A stretch of DNA of 64,000 nt from assembly GCA_036971475.1 (NCBI GenBank), contig JBAIZL010000005.1:162576886-162640885 (forward strand). The letters run 5' to 3'. Below are positions 1 to 13,500 of this stretch, piece after piece. This DNA comes from Prosapia bicincta. Lineage: Eukaryota; Arthropoda; Insecta; Hemiptera; Cercopidae. The position numbers and the translations under genes are program-made. The stretch's first letter is position 1. Each line of letters starts with the position of its first letter. Under the pieces are notes generated by a model that ran no database searches, was not told the origin of the DNA, and saw only the letters and a list, made by a program, of their open reading frames with translations.

Positions 1-7
1 TACTGAA

Positions 8-600
<593 letters not shown>

Positions 601-1035
601 TAGATTAAATCCTAATAAATATATTAAACTATAGTTTATAAACTTACCAATTATTATCTTGAAAAACCAAGAGAAGGAAAAGCTTCTGCTTATAACAAAA
701 CATTTTTAAAGTATAACTAACCATGAAAGATGAATAGCAACAAACAATTACAAGCAGCTGTTTAAATATGTTTAAAAGTGACTTTTACATGTGATTATCA
801 GCTGATTAATCTAGGTGTATAATTGAGTATAGATAATTGAGTGTTAAGGCAGTTTTCAAAGCCAGTGGGGTGGTGCCCTGACAGAATTTCTAAATATAAA
901 TAGGCTCATGTACAAATTGGTCAGGGACCATAAGAATGTACATGTAAAATTTCAGCTCAATAGGTCCAGTAGTTTTATGTGATTGAGTAAAACACACTCA
1001 CACACCATTAGATTTTATTTAATAGTACAGATGGT
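601..1035 (+). repeat. Dispersed element copy B with short CA tail
   Basis: Second copy of the element described at 8-600, in the same orientation. It shares the GTGGGGTGGTGCCCTGA block and the CAGTAGTTTTATGTGATTGA tail, but its tail is only a few ACAC units long before ATTAGATTTTATTTAATAG. It carries roughly 100 bp near its left end that copy A lacks. The arrangement fits tandem duplication or nested insertion of one family. No protein-coding remnant was found. Confidence 0.55.
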
Positions 1036-3275
1036 TTGTTGTCCATGACATTTAACAAAACATTTTTTTGTCAGTAGTTTTACGTCTCGAATAAAATTCT
1101 GTATTTAAAGTAAATTTTGTAAAACTTACAGAGGCAAAGTACTGTAAAGAACGTAAGAAATAGTTATTTGTGTCGGTCAGTCCCACAACAGAAATTTTAA
1201 CTATTACATACCTTTTTTTAAATTTTATTTTACCTCTGAAATCAAATAAAGTACATTTCGCAATGGTTTCGGAAAGGATTTTGGAAGAAGTATTTCTGTA
1301 GGTATTTTGTAGTTTTTAAACTACGTATGTAACGTCAATATAAATACTACGACGCTATTTTAGTTGTTCGTAAACTTCACTCCTACTAAGGTCTAAAATA
1401 AATACAGAACAATAAAATCACGGAAGTATTAAATATTGATTAGAGAAAAATTGGTTATAGAGAGAAACGAAAACAGAGAAACAAAAATTAGACGATCATA
1501 AAGTGATAAATGCTATTATAATAAGGACCAGAGAAACAATGGTTACACATGGAAAGGGAATATTGTTGCAAGGTCTACAGTATAAGCAAACAAGTTTGTG
1601 AAAGTTATCAGTGTTTTAACGGGGAAAATACAAATACGCTATCATCATTTATGAAGAAGATTACCATAAAAATCCCCTCAACTGGGAGATGGTGTGAAAA
1701 ATAATCGTAGGTATCCTATATTATGTGATTCCAACAGATAACCTGTGGTGATAATAGAGCCTAGTTGCTGGATTCCCTAAATACAGGATAATGGTAGAAC
1801 AAGATACCCGATGGTCAAAAATAGGGAAAGATCACGTGTGCATATTTGCGACGTCAAGTAAACGTACTCTCTTTCGAACGAGGAAAGTAAAAATAAGTGG
1901 ATATGGAATAGGATAAGTGGATAGGTGGAAAATAAGGATAAGGTAAGTGGATTTACGGTGATTTAGAAAAAGGCATCATTCCCTGCCACTGGTCAGCACG
2001 CAAACATAAGTAGCATCTGTTCTCCAATGCGAACATATAGACGTGTCTCCTATCTCCCTACTAGTATGAAGCTCTTATAGCGTTGAGAGGAAGGTAGCAT
2101 CATTTCTCGCGTGGGTACCATCTCTCCTGAAAATCTACAAACACAGTTTGGCAAAGAAGCGCAGTGAAAGCAAGTTGTGTACAATCACGGGGCATAAATA
2201 ACTACCTGTGATTGCTCTAGTAGCAGAATCTGTAGTGGCATTTCTTTCCCGCGAAGTTCTATGAAGGCTGACGTCTTGTCTTCATTATAACTTTCACATC
2301 GGGACAGAGAGCGAATGGTCACCACACAGCCCTTTGTCCAACAGATACAATATTTTAATCGTGAACTGTAATTTAACGAAACGTGTCCCCTATTAACATA
2401 ATCACGGAGTTTCGTCATGTGTGGTCTTCTTCAAGAATCTGTATAATAGGAATCTGTGCCGGAGGGGGCGGGAGGTGTAATTTGATAGGGTCACGTTCAT
2501 GTCCTGTTGACATATTCCACTATGTGGGGAAGGCTACCGAAGCCGAATAGCTCTCATCAACAAAATTGCATTCATCTCTAACGAACACAGCTTACAGTCA
2601 CAATGCTCGTATTGAGTAAAACATTTTTTTTTTTAACAAAACGTTAAATGAAATTAATTTTAAATACACAACCAAGGAATTATTATACAATTACTTTTTT
2701 TTTTGTTTTTAGTTCAACCAAGTTTTCAATTTAAATAGGTAAATGCATTTTTTCAATCACAGAATATTTTTACTAAAAATTTTATTTTATTTGAAACCAA
2801 TTCATATTTGTTTTGTTTTAATTTTGAAAAGTTAATTTCTTTTCTTAGTAAAATAAACGTTATATATTATCATGCGTGTAGAATTTGATCTTTTAGACTC
2901 AATAAAACAAACCTTTGTTAGTGTAGAGTAAACGAGAGTTAATTTCTTAACCTAATCGAATCAGTCAAAGTTTAAATACCGAGTCCTAGATACATCCACA
3001 TATTGTTAACTTACGCTCAAACTGGGTTCGTTTTTCTGCTGCTCTTACAGTAAACATTGATTTATTTTGAATTATATTTAAGGCAAGACACCAGACATGG
3101 TTAAAGTATGAGAGATGTAGATATCATTAGAAAGGAACAGAAGCGTCCCGTGTTCTCAGTCATAGAGTCTGTACTATTAGTCTTATTTCTTCAGATCTAC
3201 TTCCTGTCAGGATCATTGAGAGGCCATCACTCCATCACAGACCGAATATGAAAAATGATATTATCATCTTCCCCT
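1036..3275. other. Gene-free stretch, nothing recognised
   Basis: No coding sequence, RNA gene or transposon end is recognisable. A short patch at about 1893-1952 has imprecise repeats of GATAAGTGGAT. The longest reading frame (77 codons on the minus strand near 2.3 kb) resembles no family I know. Confidence 0.5.
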
Positions 3276-3830
3276 TGATGAGGAATATTGGAGGTGGGTG
3301 GGAAATATAGTCAAGTGGAAGGAAGGGTATGGGAGGCACGGAGCCACGTAATGAAGACAGGAGGTGAATATAACTAACTGATGAGGAATATTGGAGGTGG
3401 GTGGGAAATATAGTCAAGTGGAAGGAGGAGTATGGGAGGCACGGAGCCACGTAATGAAGAATATAGAAGACAGGAGGTGAATATAAGTAACTGATGAGGA
3501 ATATTGGAGGTGGGTGGGAAATATAGTCAAGTGGAAGGAGGGGTATGGGAGGCACGGAGCCACGTAATGAAGAATATAGAAGACGGGAGGTGAATATAAC
3601 TAACTGATGAGGAATATTGGAGGTAGGTGGGAAATATAGTCAAGTGGAAGGAGGAGTATGGGAGGCACGGAGCCACGTAATGAAGAATATAGAAGACGGG
3701 AGGTGAATATAAGTAACTGATGAGGAATATTGGAGGTGGGTGGGAAATATAGTCAAGTGGAAGGAGGGGTATGGGAGGCACGGAGCCACGTAATGAAGAA
3801 TATAGAAGACGGGAGGTGAATATAACTAAC
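3276..3830. repeat. Minisatellite with 113-bp higher-order unit
   Basis: Five head-to-tail units start at 3276, 3380, 3492, 3605 and 3718, with lengths 104, 112, 113, 113 and 113 bp. Each begins TGATGAGGAATATTGGAGG. Each unit resolves into three related blocks of 40, 33 and 40 bp, beginning TGATGAGGAATATTGG, TGGAAGGAGGGGTATGGG and TAATGAAGAATATAGAAG. Units 3-5 differ at only a few bases, so the larger unit amplified recently. Proline- and tyrosine-rich minus-strand frames across it are artefacts. Confidence 0.95.
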
Positions 3831-4225
3831 TGATGAGGAATATTGGAGGTGTGAGGGGATTATAACTAGGTAATACGTAATATGGATGGTTGAAGGTGAA
3901 TATAACTAGGTAATGAGAAATATGGTAGGTGGAAGGGGAATATAACCAGGGAATAAGGAATATGGAAGGTGAGAGGTGAATATAACTATCTGATGAGGAA
4001 TATGGGAGTTAGGAAGGGAATATAAGCAGGTAATAAGGAATATGGGAAGTGGGAGTTGAATATAACCAGGGTAAGTGGACTATGATGAATGGGAGGTTCA
4101 TATGATCATGAGATGAGGAATATGAGGTAGAAGGTGAATATAAACCAGAGTATAGTTAATATGGAAGGTGGGAGATAAATATAAGCTCGGGAGGTGGACT
4201 ATAAATTAAGAGGTAGATATTACTG
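3831..4225. repeat. Minisatellite with 40-bp monomers, older part of the same array
   Basis: Continues directly from the 113-bp array. Monomers of exactly 40 bp start at 3831, 3871, 3911, 3951, 3991, 4031 and 4071, then drift to 39-40 bp until about 4225. A typical monomer begins TAATAAGGAATATGGAAGG and ends GAATATAACCAGG. These monomers are more diverged from one another than the 113-bp units are, and look like the ancestral repeat from which the larger unit was assembled. Confidence 0.9.
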
Positions 4226-7200
4226 TAGGATGTAGATCAGGAGAGGAACGTAGGAGGCGAATAGCTCATTTAATGTATATAGGATATAGGGATATAGGAA
4301 AAACTTAAATATTCCAATAGGAAATTGAATATGCGACGTCATTAAACCGTAAGAAGTAGAATAGCCTTTAGGAGGTTAGAGGTGGGTATTCCCGAAGAGA
4401 TAGACCATGCGGTGGAAAAGGACCATGCGGCTTAGAAGCAGAAGTAAGGAATGGACATGAGCTTCGCTGAACTGGGAAATCATGGATCAGATTGGTTAGG
4501 TCATCAAACTTTCATAATGTACTACATAGGAGTAACACGAATGTTTTGGTAATATATTCAAAAACACTATTATATGTGAAGCGGTTGTTGGGTTAGTAAA
4601 GAAAGATGACAGTATTTTACTGGGATGTGGACTTACTACAGTAAAGGTCTTGAAGCCTTATATTTGGTGGCCTTGAAGAATTATAGAAGTGATATAGAAT
4701 CAAGTGTAATGGGAAGGTTTCATCAGTAACGATTCTTTCAGAACTAACAACTTCAGTGTTCGCAAAACGAGCCCCAGAGCGTTTCCTCAGATTCACATAT
4801 GATCAAATGAAAGAAAATAATTTGTACAGAAATTGTCTTCAAACCTAAAGACCCTGAACGATTAATGAGTAAATGCAATATATTTTACAGTTAGTAATAA
4901 TTATTTTTTTTTATATTCTCAACATGCAGATGGACCAATAACCAATACCAAATGTCAAGGAAAATCTTTAATTACTATAACAATTTAAAGTGACATTTTT
5001 TAAATTTTCCTAGACAAATTGCGTTGGTTAATGGTATACGCCTTCGGGGCATCTCACGGGGTTTTGTACGTCCATTACTTGTTACGCAACTCAACTCCCT
5101 GCTTGAAAAGGAAAACAATTTTAACTCGTCGCGAACAAGTACTGCGACGACCTTGAGAACAGGTGAGAAACAGAACTTCCGGTCGTGAGATAAGGTCGAA
5201 TCTGTGTTTATTACTGGCTAATCTTTCAAACACTCAGTAGATTATTGGTTACAAGTGCAGCCTATGGACGAACTATGCTAGTCGCTACTGAACCGTTTTA
5301 ACAGGAATAAAGTTCTTTATTTACTTAACATTGTTACAACTTTAATTATTACAAAAGGTTTTTATTTCCAATTATCAGGTTTATAAAAATGTAAAGTAAG
5401 GATCTACTCTACATGCTTGAGATTGATTTTAGTAGACAGTATGAAATCAAAAGATACAAAATGGCTTTTTTGTCTTTCACGAGTTCAGAAATATTATTTC
5501 TTCACTTCTGACCGTAAAAGCTGTTCTAGTCACCGTGAATATTAAATATTGTTACTTGTTTTTTATTTAAATATGGGCAAAATTAAGGTAAAAATATGAA
5601 ACTCCCTCATACAAGATATAGGGAACGACATGGTCAGGGGTTTACCAGCCTGTTCGCAGGCCGGAGGAGGAAAAGTGACTACTTGCTACGCCGAGGACGA
5701 TTGAAAAAGTAGAGAAGAAAATATATAATGCTGTGTGTAAGAGAGGAGTTGCGTCGAAATCTAAACATTATGTAGAAGGACATAAAGCATTTGATATATT
5801 AAGTTTGAGGAGTGGACAAAAATGAAAATCCCAGTCGAAAACGATATAGTGCCCGAGAAGATGAACCTAATAAAAGGTTCATTTTGAAGAATATAATGAC
5901 AGTAGCGGAAAGAGGAAGAAACGTTACATGCAGATATAGAGGTATATGATATTAGGAATTGAAAATCTTATAGAATATGAGAAAACAGCAAGACAGTAAA
6001 GAAAAATGTTTCGATAAAATTGGCTTTGGGAGAATGGTCTTTGGGAATAAAAAAACCCACTAGATCATAGCAAATTAAATTACGAGAGCTAAACAGGGCG
6101 GTGTGGTTAATGAAAGGGTATGAAATGCGCCCTGACTGTTCACGGACACTGCTCAATATCCCGACCCCCATAGTCTGACTTACCGACTTTTGACGAAGTA
6201 ATGCGAATCTTCACACAATCTATAGAATATTTGTTTTAAATATAAATTTTCTAAACGTTTGGATTGTAATAGATTTTTTACAATCCTTCATTAGCCTGTG
6301 TCATACACTTATTCCTCCAGCCCAAGCACGACATATTGTATTTAGCACTTAAAGTGATGCAATCAAGTTAATTGCTTTGCAACTAATAAGACCGCCTAAT
6401 TGTTATATTGTGTAATTGCAATAAAATCCCGTTTTTTCAATTAAGATAAGTGTGTAAATTACGGCGAAGAATGCAGATTGATACGTATCACGAAACCTAT
6501 GTCTGCAACACAACAAAGCAAATAGCAGGCTTTTAATGGCGCTAGGCTACTAATAATTTTCCACCTTACTAGCCGTCCTAAAAACATCCAACCTGGAAAT
6601 ATCTGAAATTATATGTTAAAAAATAATTTATTTTCTGCTTGAATATCTTGTATTCGGTATAAAAATGTACAAATTTTAAAACCAAAGCTATTTGTTTTTG
6701 GAGGTAAGACGATAAGTTAATATGACTGTTAATAGTGACGACATAATACTATTTAATCTGGACTTCCGTGTAAAGTATTGTATATCAGAAGCAGTTCTAC
6801 TCTCTGTAGGTCCATAGAGAACAAGCTACTCGTTATACACCCGAGAAGAAAATATTAAAAAGAGAGTGGGTGCAATTTGATAGATAGAACTGAAAAAGGC
6901 ATATTTTGATCCTCTAATGATAGAAATAACAGATAACTAAGGTGACGTCATAGAGTGGTGTACCTGAAGCCGAAGGTAGGGAAGGAGGTGGAATTTACAT
7001 AGCACAAGGCACACAATGATCCTCTGATGTTGGGGAAGGCGAAAATTATAACATCGTCAGAGTTACAATGCTTGCCTGATGTAGACCCTAAGTCTTAGTG
7101 TTAGTTTTTATGAGTTTTTCGCCACTTGAGGTTTTCTTTCTTCATAAATTGCCTTCCCAATATAATAACTCGACTGGGATGTTATATTTTAAAGGAGTGA

Positions 7201-7314
7201 CCGTCACCGAAATTAGCGTTGGTTGGAGTTATTTTCACTGGAATGATCTTAAATCGTTCATCCCACAATGGAGAAGAGCTGACTTGATTAAAGAATAACA
7301 CTCTTATAAACAAA
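4226..7314. other. Gene-free stretch, nothing recognised
   Basis: AT-rich DNA without recognisable coding sequence, RNA gene or transposon termini. Reading frames near 6.0 kb (minus) and 7.1-7.3 kb (plus) are under 70 codons and match no family I know. Confidence 0.5.
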
Positions 7315-7316
7315 TA

Positions 7317-8185
7317 CAGTAATTATCCGTAGAATATGGTGGCCCGGCAACGCCGGATAACGAATTCCCCGGATAATCCGCTATGAACACAGAATACGCA
7401 AAACGATCGATAATTGATTATTATACCATAAATTACACAAATAATGACCCCGGTTAATGCAATTCAAAAGTAATATTCAGAGGACAAAATAAATACAGAA
7501 AATAATTTAAATTGTCGATGAATTTGATGGATTATAACATGTACATTTATATGTCTAACTATTTACAATACATAAATAAGTATATGTCAAAAGTAAGTAT
7601 GTATGTACATATGTAATTTCCTTTACACATAATACTCTCACTTGTTAACAAGAAAATCTGTCACTTTCGTCTGTTTTTTCGTGAGCATTGATTTAGCTTT
7701 AATGTGCGATCTAAGTTCCTTGAGAACCATTTTCTCGCACAGTGTCTACTTGTGTCTCAAAGCCATAAAGATCGATAATGTATTTGACAGACATGGATAA
7801 TGCACATGTCACGTCCTAGACTATTTATAACCGAGATTAGCTGACATTTGTTTACAATCTTATGATACACATTAGGTTTTCGGGCGTCCAAGCATTTTGT
7901 CATTGTCTCTTATATACAGCGGTCTGCTCGGCCTTTTATTTCGCTGGCCCGCGTCCGGATGCTTCCCTTTCAATGTAAAAATTAGTACGTACATATTTAC
8001 ATATCTATTCTCTTCATCTTAACTTCTATTAAGTCTTATACGAGTATTTACGTCGTAATTCACCGTTTGGAAATTTAAACACATGAATCGGATTGGAATA
8101 AAAATTGGATATTTGTAAAACAACTGCAGACCCCGGATAATCCGCAAACCGGTAAATCCGCCCACGGATAATCGGGAGTTTACTG
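7317..8185 (-). mobile_element. Deleted pogo/Tigger-like DNA transposon, TA target duplication
   Basis: The element is bounded by TA at 7315-7316 and TA at 8186-8187. Read inward, the right end starts CAGTAAACTCCCGATTATCC and the left end CAGTAATTATCCGTAG. Both contain further GGATAATCCG blocks (7367-7380 on the left, 8132-8145 on the right). CAGT termini, TA duplication and 'gataatccg' blocks are typical of pogo/Tigger transposons in the Tc1-mariner superfamily. At 869 bp it is too short to be autonomous. It keeps the last codons of a transposase on the minus strand, so it is a deletion derivative. Confidence 0.8.
7638..7772 (-). pseudogene. C-terminal remnant of a pogo/Tigger-like transposase
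   Basis: Translating the minus strand leftward from about 7772 gives RHK, a stop, then TLCEKMVLKELRSHIKAK, then SMLTKKQTKVTDFLVNK and a terminal stop at 7638. A basic tail of the form 'LRxxIxxKxxxxxKQxxIxDFF' is what I recall at the C-terminus of Tigger/Jerky-type transposases. One internal stop and loss of the catalytic DDE domain make it non-functional. It lies inside a TA-bounded element with pogo-like ends, which supports the call independently. Confidence 0.55.
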
Positions 8186-8187
8186 TA

Positions 8188-9830
8188 TTTACTTAAATAT
8201 CTATTTCATATTCTTACTGTTTTTTCAGATATTCGACTGACGTGACCAACGAGAGTCAGTGTGAAAAATTGCCATTCTTTATAAAAATTTTATATAACGT
8301 AAAACATTAACCTAATAGATTTCTATATTTGTCTCAGACTAATTATATATGAAACAATTTCACCGTTTCATATGATGAACCGAGGGATTGGGAAGAAGTA
8401 ACTACCATGAAAACACAAACTTCGATCTAAACGACTTACTTAGGACATTGAGACAAAACCTAGAATCTTATGGATGTCAATCTTAGATTGATCGGTCTCC
8501 TACAAAAGCGAAGAAGCTTTAATTACTGAGCGTGGTACTACATCTCGAGTAATTACAACACATTTTGTAGTTTCACGGTCTCATTTTCATATACAATGAA
8601 GTTTTCTTTGGCTTCGTCGTCAAAATATACGAATCTTAATAAAATCTTTCTTGGAGGACCTATGGCAGAACGTAGGAATGAAATCAATGAATATACATTT
8701 ACTGATCGTTTCTACACATTACTGATAAACTGAGTATTTTGAGCGACTTTTACAGATTTCCCGTTTTCGTATATAATAAAATTCATTTCAAAGGCAACAC
8801 CAATAAGTCAGGCTATAAATATATTCCTAATCCGCAACACTGACGAACGTGTATTGGAAGTAAAAAATGAAGGATGTTTGATGTTTCAAACACAGTCGTT
8901 TTGACTGTTATCTTAGATTAAGTGTTCAAATCCGATATCCACGCCAATATTCGGTAAGTATATTGTACGGTGGTAATAGTAGTAACAAAAAATTATTATA
9001 AATCAAACTTAATGGCAAAAATCTTTTTTTTTATAACTGGCAGCTGGATATTTAAAAAAAGACAATAGTGTTTTTATGGAAGTTGCAATTTATTTACAAT
9101 TATGAAACTTATCTCTAATTTTTTTCTCTAGGAAAGCAGAGATGCGGAAAATGGAAGGAAGCAAGAGAACGGATCAAAACCTCACAATATTCATCGTCTT
9201 TCCAATTTCGATGTATATTTGGAGAGGTTACCTTCTACAGCCGTTGTAACCTGCGGCCATATCTCGAAAGAGTGCAGACGTCCTTACGGGTTTTCCTTTA
9301 GACTACGTAAAAGATGTTATGTCTATTCGTAACAGACAGGAGGCTGTCGACTTTTTTTATACTTAGAGCAATAGATGTCTTTAAAAATAACAAATACTAT
9401 TATATAAAACTTATTCAAAATAATATGTCGTTTTAAAAATTTGTTTAAAACATGTGTTGAAAAGGTTACAAGTACTATGACATACATTTTTTGAATTAAT
9501 TTGTACCTGACTGACCAAATTAAAGGGAAAAATCTCACGTTTACCGTTACATCCTTTTTCACAAATGGAGTTTATTTCAAAGGAAAGGAGGAAATATTGT
9601 AATTTTTTTGAAAAAAATAATATATAACATCCAAATTATTTATACTAAATAAATTTGCTACTTTTTCCAAACAGTCAAGACTCATTTCAAAAGTCAATGT
9701 AAGTATGTGTCTAATGTGAATACTTCATCTGAAGAATGGAGTTAATAGAGGTTTTAATAGAATCTAGTTAACGTAGTTAATAGACTATTTAGACGTTAAT
9801 AGTAAATACTTAGGTCCCTACTTGGGTTCC
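8188..9830. other. Gene-free stretch, nothing recognised
   Basis: AT-rich DNA without recognisable coding sequence or transposon ends. An 79-codon minus-strand frame at 9323-9562 has low-complexity composition and no recognised domain. Confidence 0.45.
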
Positions 9831-9837
9831 TACTTAG

Positions 9838-9965
9838 GACATCAAAGAAAATGTTTATTGTAGTTACTTTCTATTAAATAATTACAATTAATACAAATTT
9901 GTAAATACATATGACAGAATCACAATATTAAGTGGCTAAATAAAAGCACCTAATTAAATTATCAT
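9838..9965 (+). repeat. Partial copy of repeat family A
   Basis: Contains ATCACAATATTAAGTGGCTA preceded by an AT-rich 'aattacaattaatacaaatttg' type segment. The same order of blocks occurs at about 43.1 kb, 45.2 kb and, inverted, at 41.4 kb. Only the left quarter of the family seems to be present. See the copy at 43036-43548 for the family description. Confidence 0.5.
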
Positions 9966-10094
9966 TTCAAAAACAGGAATACCAATGTGTAGCTCATTAT
10001 GTAAATATTGAATTAATTTTAGTAAAATTTATTGAAATATAAATTATTATATTTATTAAAAATAAAGATATTGGATAGTAACATTTTAACCTAG

Positions 10095-10352
10095 CAATGT
10101 ATAATAAATAAAACAACATAACCTACGTATTAGAACAGCTGTGCTGCAAAATAACCTACGCCATAGAATCAGCTGTTGTTTGAAACCATATTATCACTTG
10201 GTTAAAAATATAATATGAAGAGCGTCTATTGACCGTACTGCAAGCCGAAACATACGCGAACACTATCAGGCCTGTTATAATGATTAGTCATTTCAAAAAA
10301 ATAAAATAAAACAACATTACCTACGTATTAAAACAGCTTTGCTGCAAAATAA
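10095..10352. repeat. Two direct copies of a short repeat (family B)
   Basis: AACAACATAACCTACGTATT is followed by AGAACAGCTGTGCTGCAAAA at about 10113-10155. A close copy, ACAACATTACCTACGTATTA then AAACAGCTTTGCTGCAAAAT, lies at about 10311-10352. A third, more diverged copy is at 14510-14560. The second copy includes the C-terminal end of an 80-codon minus-strand frame (10321-10563, product starting MSSFSEVKHTVIQRK) that I do not recognise. Because the repeat covers its end, that frame may be a fragment of an unknown mobile element. Confidence 0.5.
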
Positions 10353-10563
10353 CCCATGCAGATTCAATTACATTAATTAAATCAGATTTCACACTTTTCT
10401 TCAAGTAGCCAATTTCATCTGCTAAACTTGGAGGATAATCCAGAAGTTCGTGTTTTAATAACACATACTTTCTTTGAGTCACTATCCTTATTGAGGAGAT
10501 AACATTTGTTACAGCAAACTTTCTTTGGATTACTGTATGTTTCACTTCAGAAAATGACGACAT

Positions 10564-13500
10564 ACTCTATCAATTGGAGAGTAGATGCTTTTAGTTTACT
10601 TAATTAATATTCTAGTGTCCGGCTTACTTCTAGCGTAATGGGTTATTTTCCGGCGTAAATTCGCAAAATAACCAAAATAAAAGTTAAATGTTTAGAAAAA
10701 ATAATGTTTTACTCAGTAGCTATTATAGTTAGCGATTTTGACGTAAGTACCATTATTGAAGCCCTTATTTTCGTGAGTTTTAAAGTACAGCACGTCCCCC
10801 ACGATGTTCCCTCCTCTCCTCCCAGTATGTTGACTACGTGAGGGGGCGACGACATACGTTTTTATAATCACCCAAGTGCCCAGAACAATAATCTGAAATA
10901 AAATTGCGTTAGGTTTTCAGTGCATGCTCAACCCCCTTTAGATCCTTGACTATGATGACGCTGCTATCCCGGGCCCACTAAGCTCCTACCTGTCCGCTGA
11001 CTGAGTGACTGGACAGCTGGTATTATCAGTTTTTGCCAATAAGAGAAAAGGAAACATGTTCTCCTGATCTGGAAACTACGTTCTAAGAATGATAACAAAA
11101 TTGTTCGTTTATTTACAAATAATTATAGAAAGAATCAGTATGTTCATTATTAATTAATAATAATAATTGTATTATTATACATAGGCCTACATACATATAA
11201 TCATTTACAATTTGATATGATTTATTCATTTTTGTATAATGATACGAATAATTATAAAATTGAGTATACGAATTTATTTATAACATTAGGTAAAGAATTG
11301 TATGCTGCTCAATTACATGACATGGAAATGGAATTACAAAGCTGAGGGTAAGGAAAAATGCGTGCTTACAATGAGTCATGACTTCTTCCACCCCTCTGGA
11401 TAGGGATTATGTGGTAGCTACAGATTTGGGTTGAAAAGCGTAAAGAGGGTCACATTGAGCACTACAATTAGTCACGAATAAACTAGGGGATCAGAGAAGG
11501 GCTTTTCGATTATTTTTGTGTTTTATTGTCTTTACAAAACCTAAAGCCCCGCCTAAACCCCCGCCTAATTTCTCCAGTAAACAAAGGAGCTAGTGACTGA
11601 AGAAAAATGTACTTGAAAAGTAAGAACAGACAAACAAGGAGAAAGAACGGGAGGAAGATATATTTAAGCAACGTTACATTTGAATTGACATAGAAAACGT
11701 CATCGTACATCACAGTAAAAGGCTCAGCAATCATGTTTTTGAAGAGAAACAATAAAATAAATATAGTTTCTATCTAGCTATCTTATGGGTTTGATCTGGT
11801 AATCTGTATCTAATATTATCTGGTTGTCTTACATACTCTTTATGGTATACGTGTCATTGATACTTTATTTAGTGTCTTATTTCTTAAATACAAACTCAAT
11901 CTGAATATTAATGTTGAAACAATAAAACGTTCTATAGGTTGATTTCTATAGACAACTCGCACAATGGCTTAAAATTGAGTAAAATTATAGATTCGTGGAA
12001 AAAGAATAATAGAAATAGGTAAAAATTATGGTCTACGAATAAATTGCAATCAAATGTGGTTTGTTTGTGTCACAGATTACAAACCGCCATCAAATAGAAA
12101 ATATTTAACCCTGAACATGACAACAGAAACAGGTCTGCACAGAGTCTCGTGAGCCTGTCTGTACGATCAACGTTACAAACCCCCTTACCTAGTATATAGT
12201 CTACCACATGTAACCACATACCCTTTTTACCTCCCTAAACCTAAACGGAGGAGGGTTGTAAAGTTTAGGCGCTTCTCAATGTCTTCAATATAGGATAAAT
12301 AACAATTAGTAATAGTTGACCAAGCTGAATATTTTTCATATTTACACTTGCTTAAAAATACATTATAAATGTAAACAATTGTTATAAATAACGCAAATCA
12401 ATAAAGTTATTTGCGAATCATGTAGTTATTCTTACATTATTAATCAATACACAAACATAGCCGCACTTTACAAAAAACACCCACGAAATGGTAACTGAAT
12501 TTAGCTAATATACTAATAGATACAAAGAATATTTTAGAAATAAGTTTGGTTAAAAAGAAATGATAGGCTAATAAGTTTCCTAGCGCAAAGTTACCCGTTA
12601 CTGGAATGAAATAGTGACCTCAATATTCCCGTTACAACATCACAGATGATGTAGACATTTTTACGTTTGATAACTTAATTTTGTTTTTCTTAATTAAACC
12701 AATTCCAGTCAGATACTATGTAGCAATTGTAATATAGCTATTATTAGGAGAAGGTATGACGTATAAGGAATGTTTGGCTTTATGGAGAACCATTGATATT
12801 ACACAATTTCGTGTGTATTTGTAAATTAAGGTTATGTTCACATTTTTCGAATTTCGACATTTATATTTTTTTCGTTTAGAACGCATACTTTCAAGTAACA
12901 TATGTAATTATGAAATAAATCTGAGTTCACCACGACTTTGTTAACTATTACCAAATAATTCCACCCTACTGTTCTAACTGAGGGAGTTTTCTTCTCCCAC
13001 CCTTATAATCCCAATTAAAATTAATGTCCTAGTCACGCCAAAGTAAGGCGATGTCACTCCTAATATGGTTATATTTATGATAAAATATAAAATGCCACAG
13101 CTGTATTTTCCCGCTAAATCACAGTCTGTACAGACCTCCCTAGCACTATGCTGAAATTACAACTAGGTAATTTGAGATGACTGAAGAAAGCACTAATCCC
13201 AAGTCTCTAAATGCAGTTAAAACTACGTTTGGGGTTTGTAAAAGTGTGTGGGGAGGGTAGGCCTACAATGCTAACCACCTCAATACTTCACCTTTTTGCA
13301 ATCAATTTATTCTCGCCGAGACACCAATAATACTAAAATATATTTGACCCAGTTACAGATTCAGCACAATGTAGTGTAAACAAACAACTACTTGCGGATA
13401 AAACACTTAACTTCCGTTGTTTTGACAGCCACTCTATTCTATTCTACTTGAGTTTGCGTTATTGTGTTTGTATTATTCTTTCCCAAGTGTTTGTATTTTG

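Noticed and set aside
3235..3781. Proline-rich minus-strand frames of 84 and 106 codons
   Set aside because: They follow the minisatellite; unit lengths of 112-113 bp do not keep phase, and no gene signals are seen.
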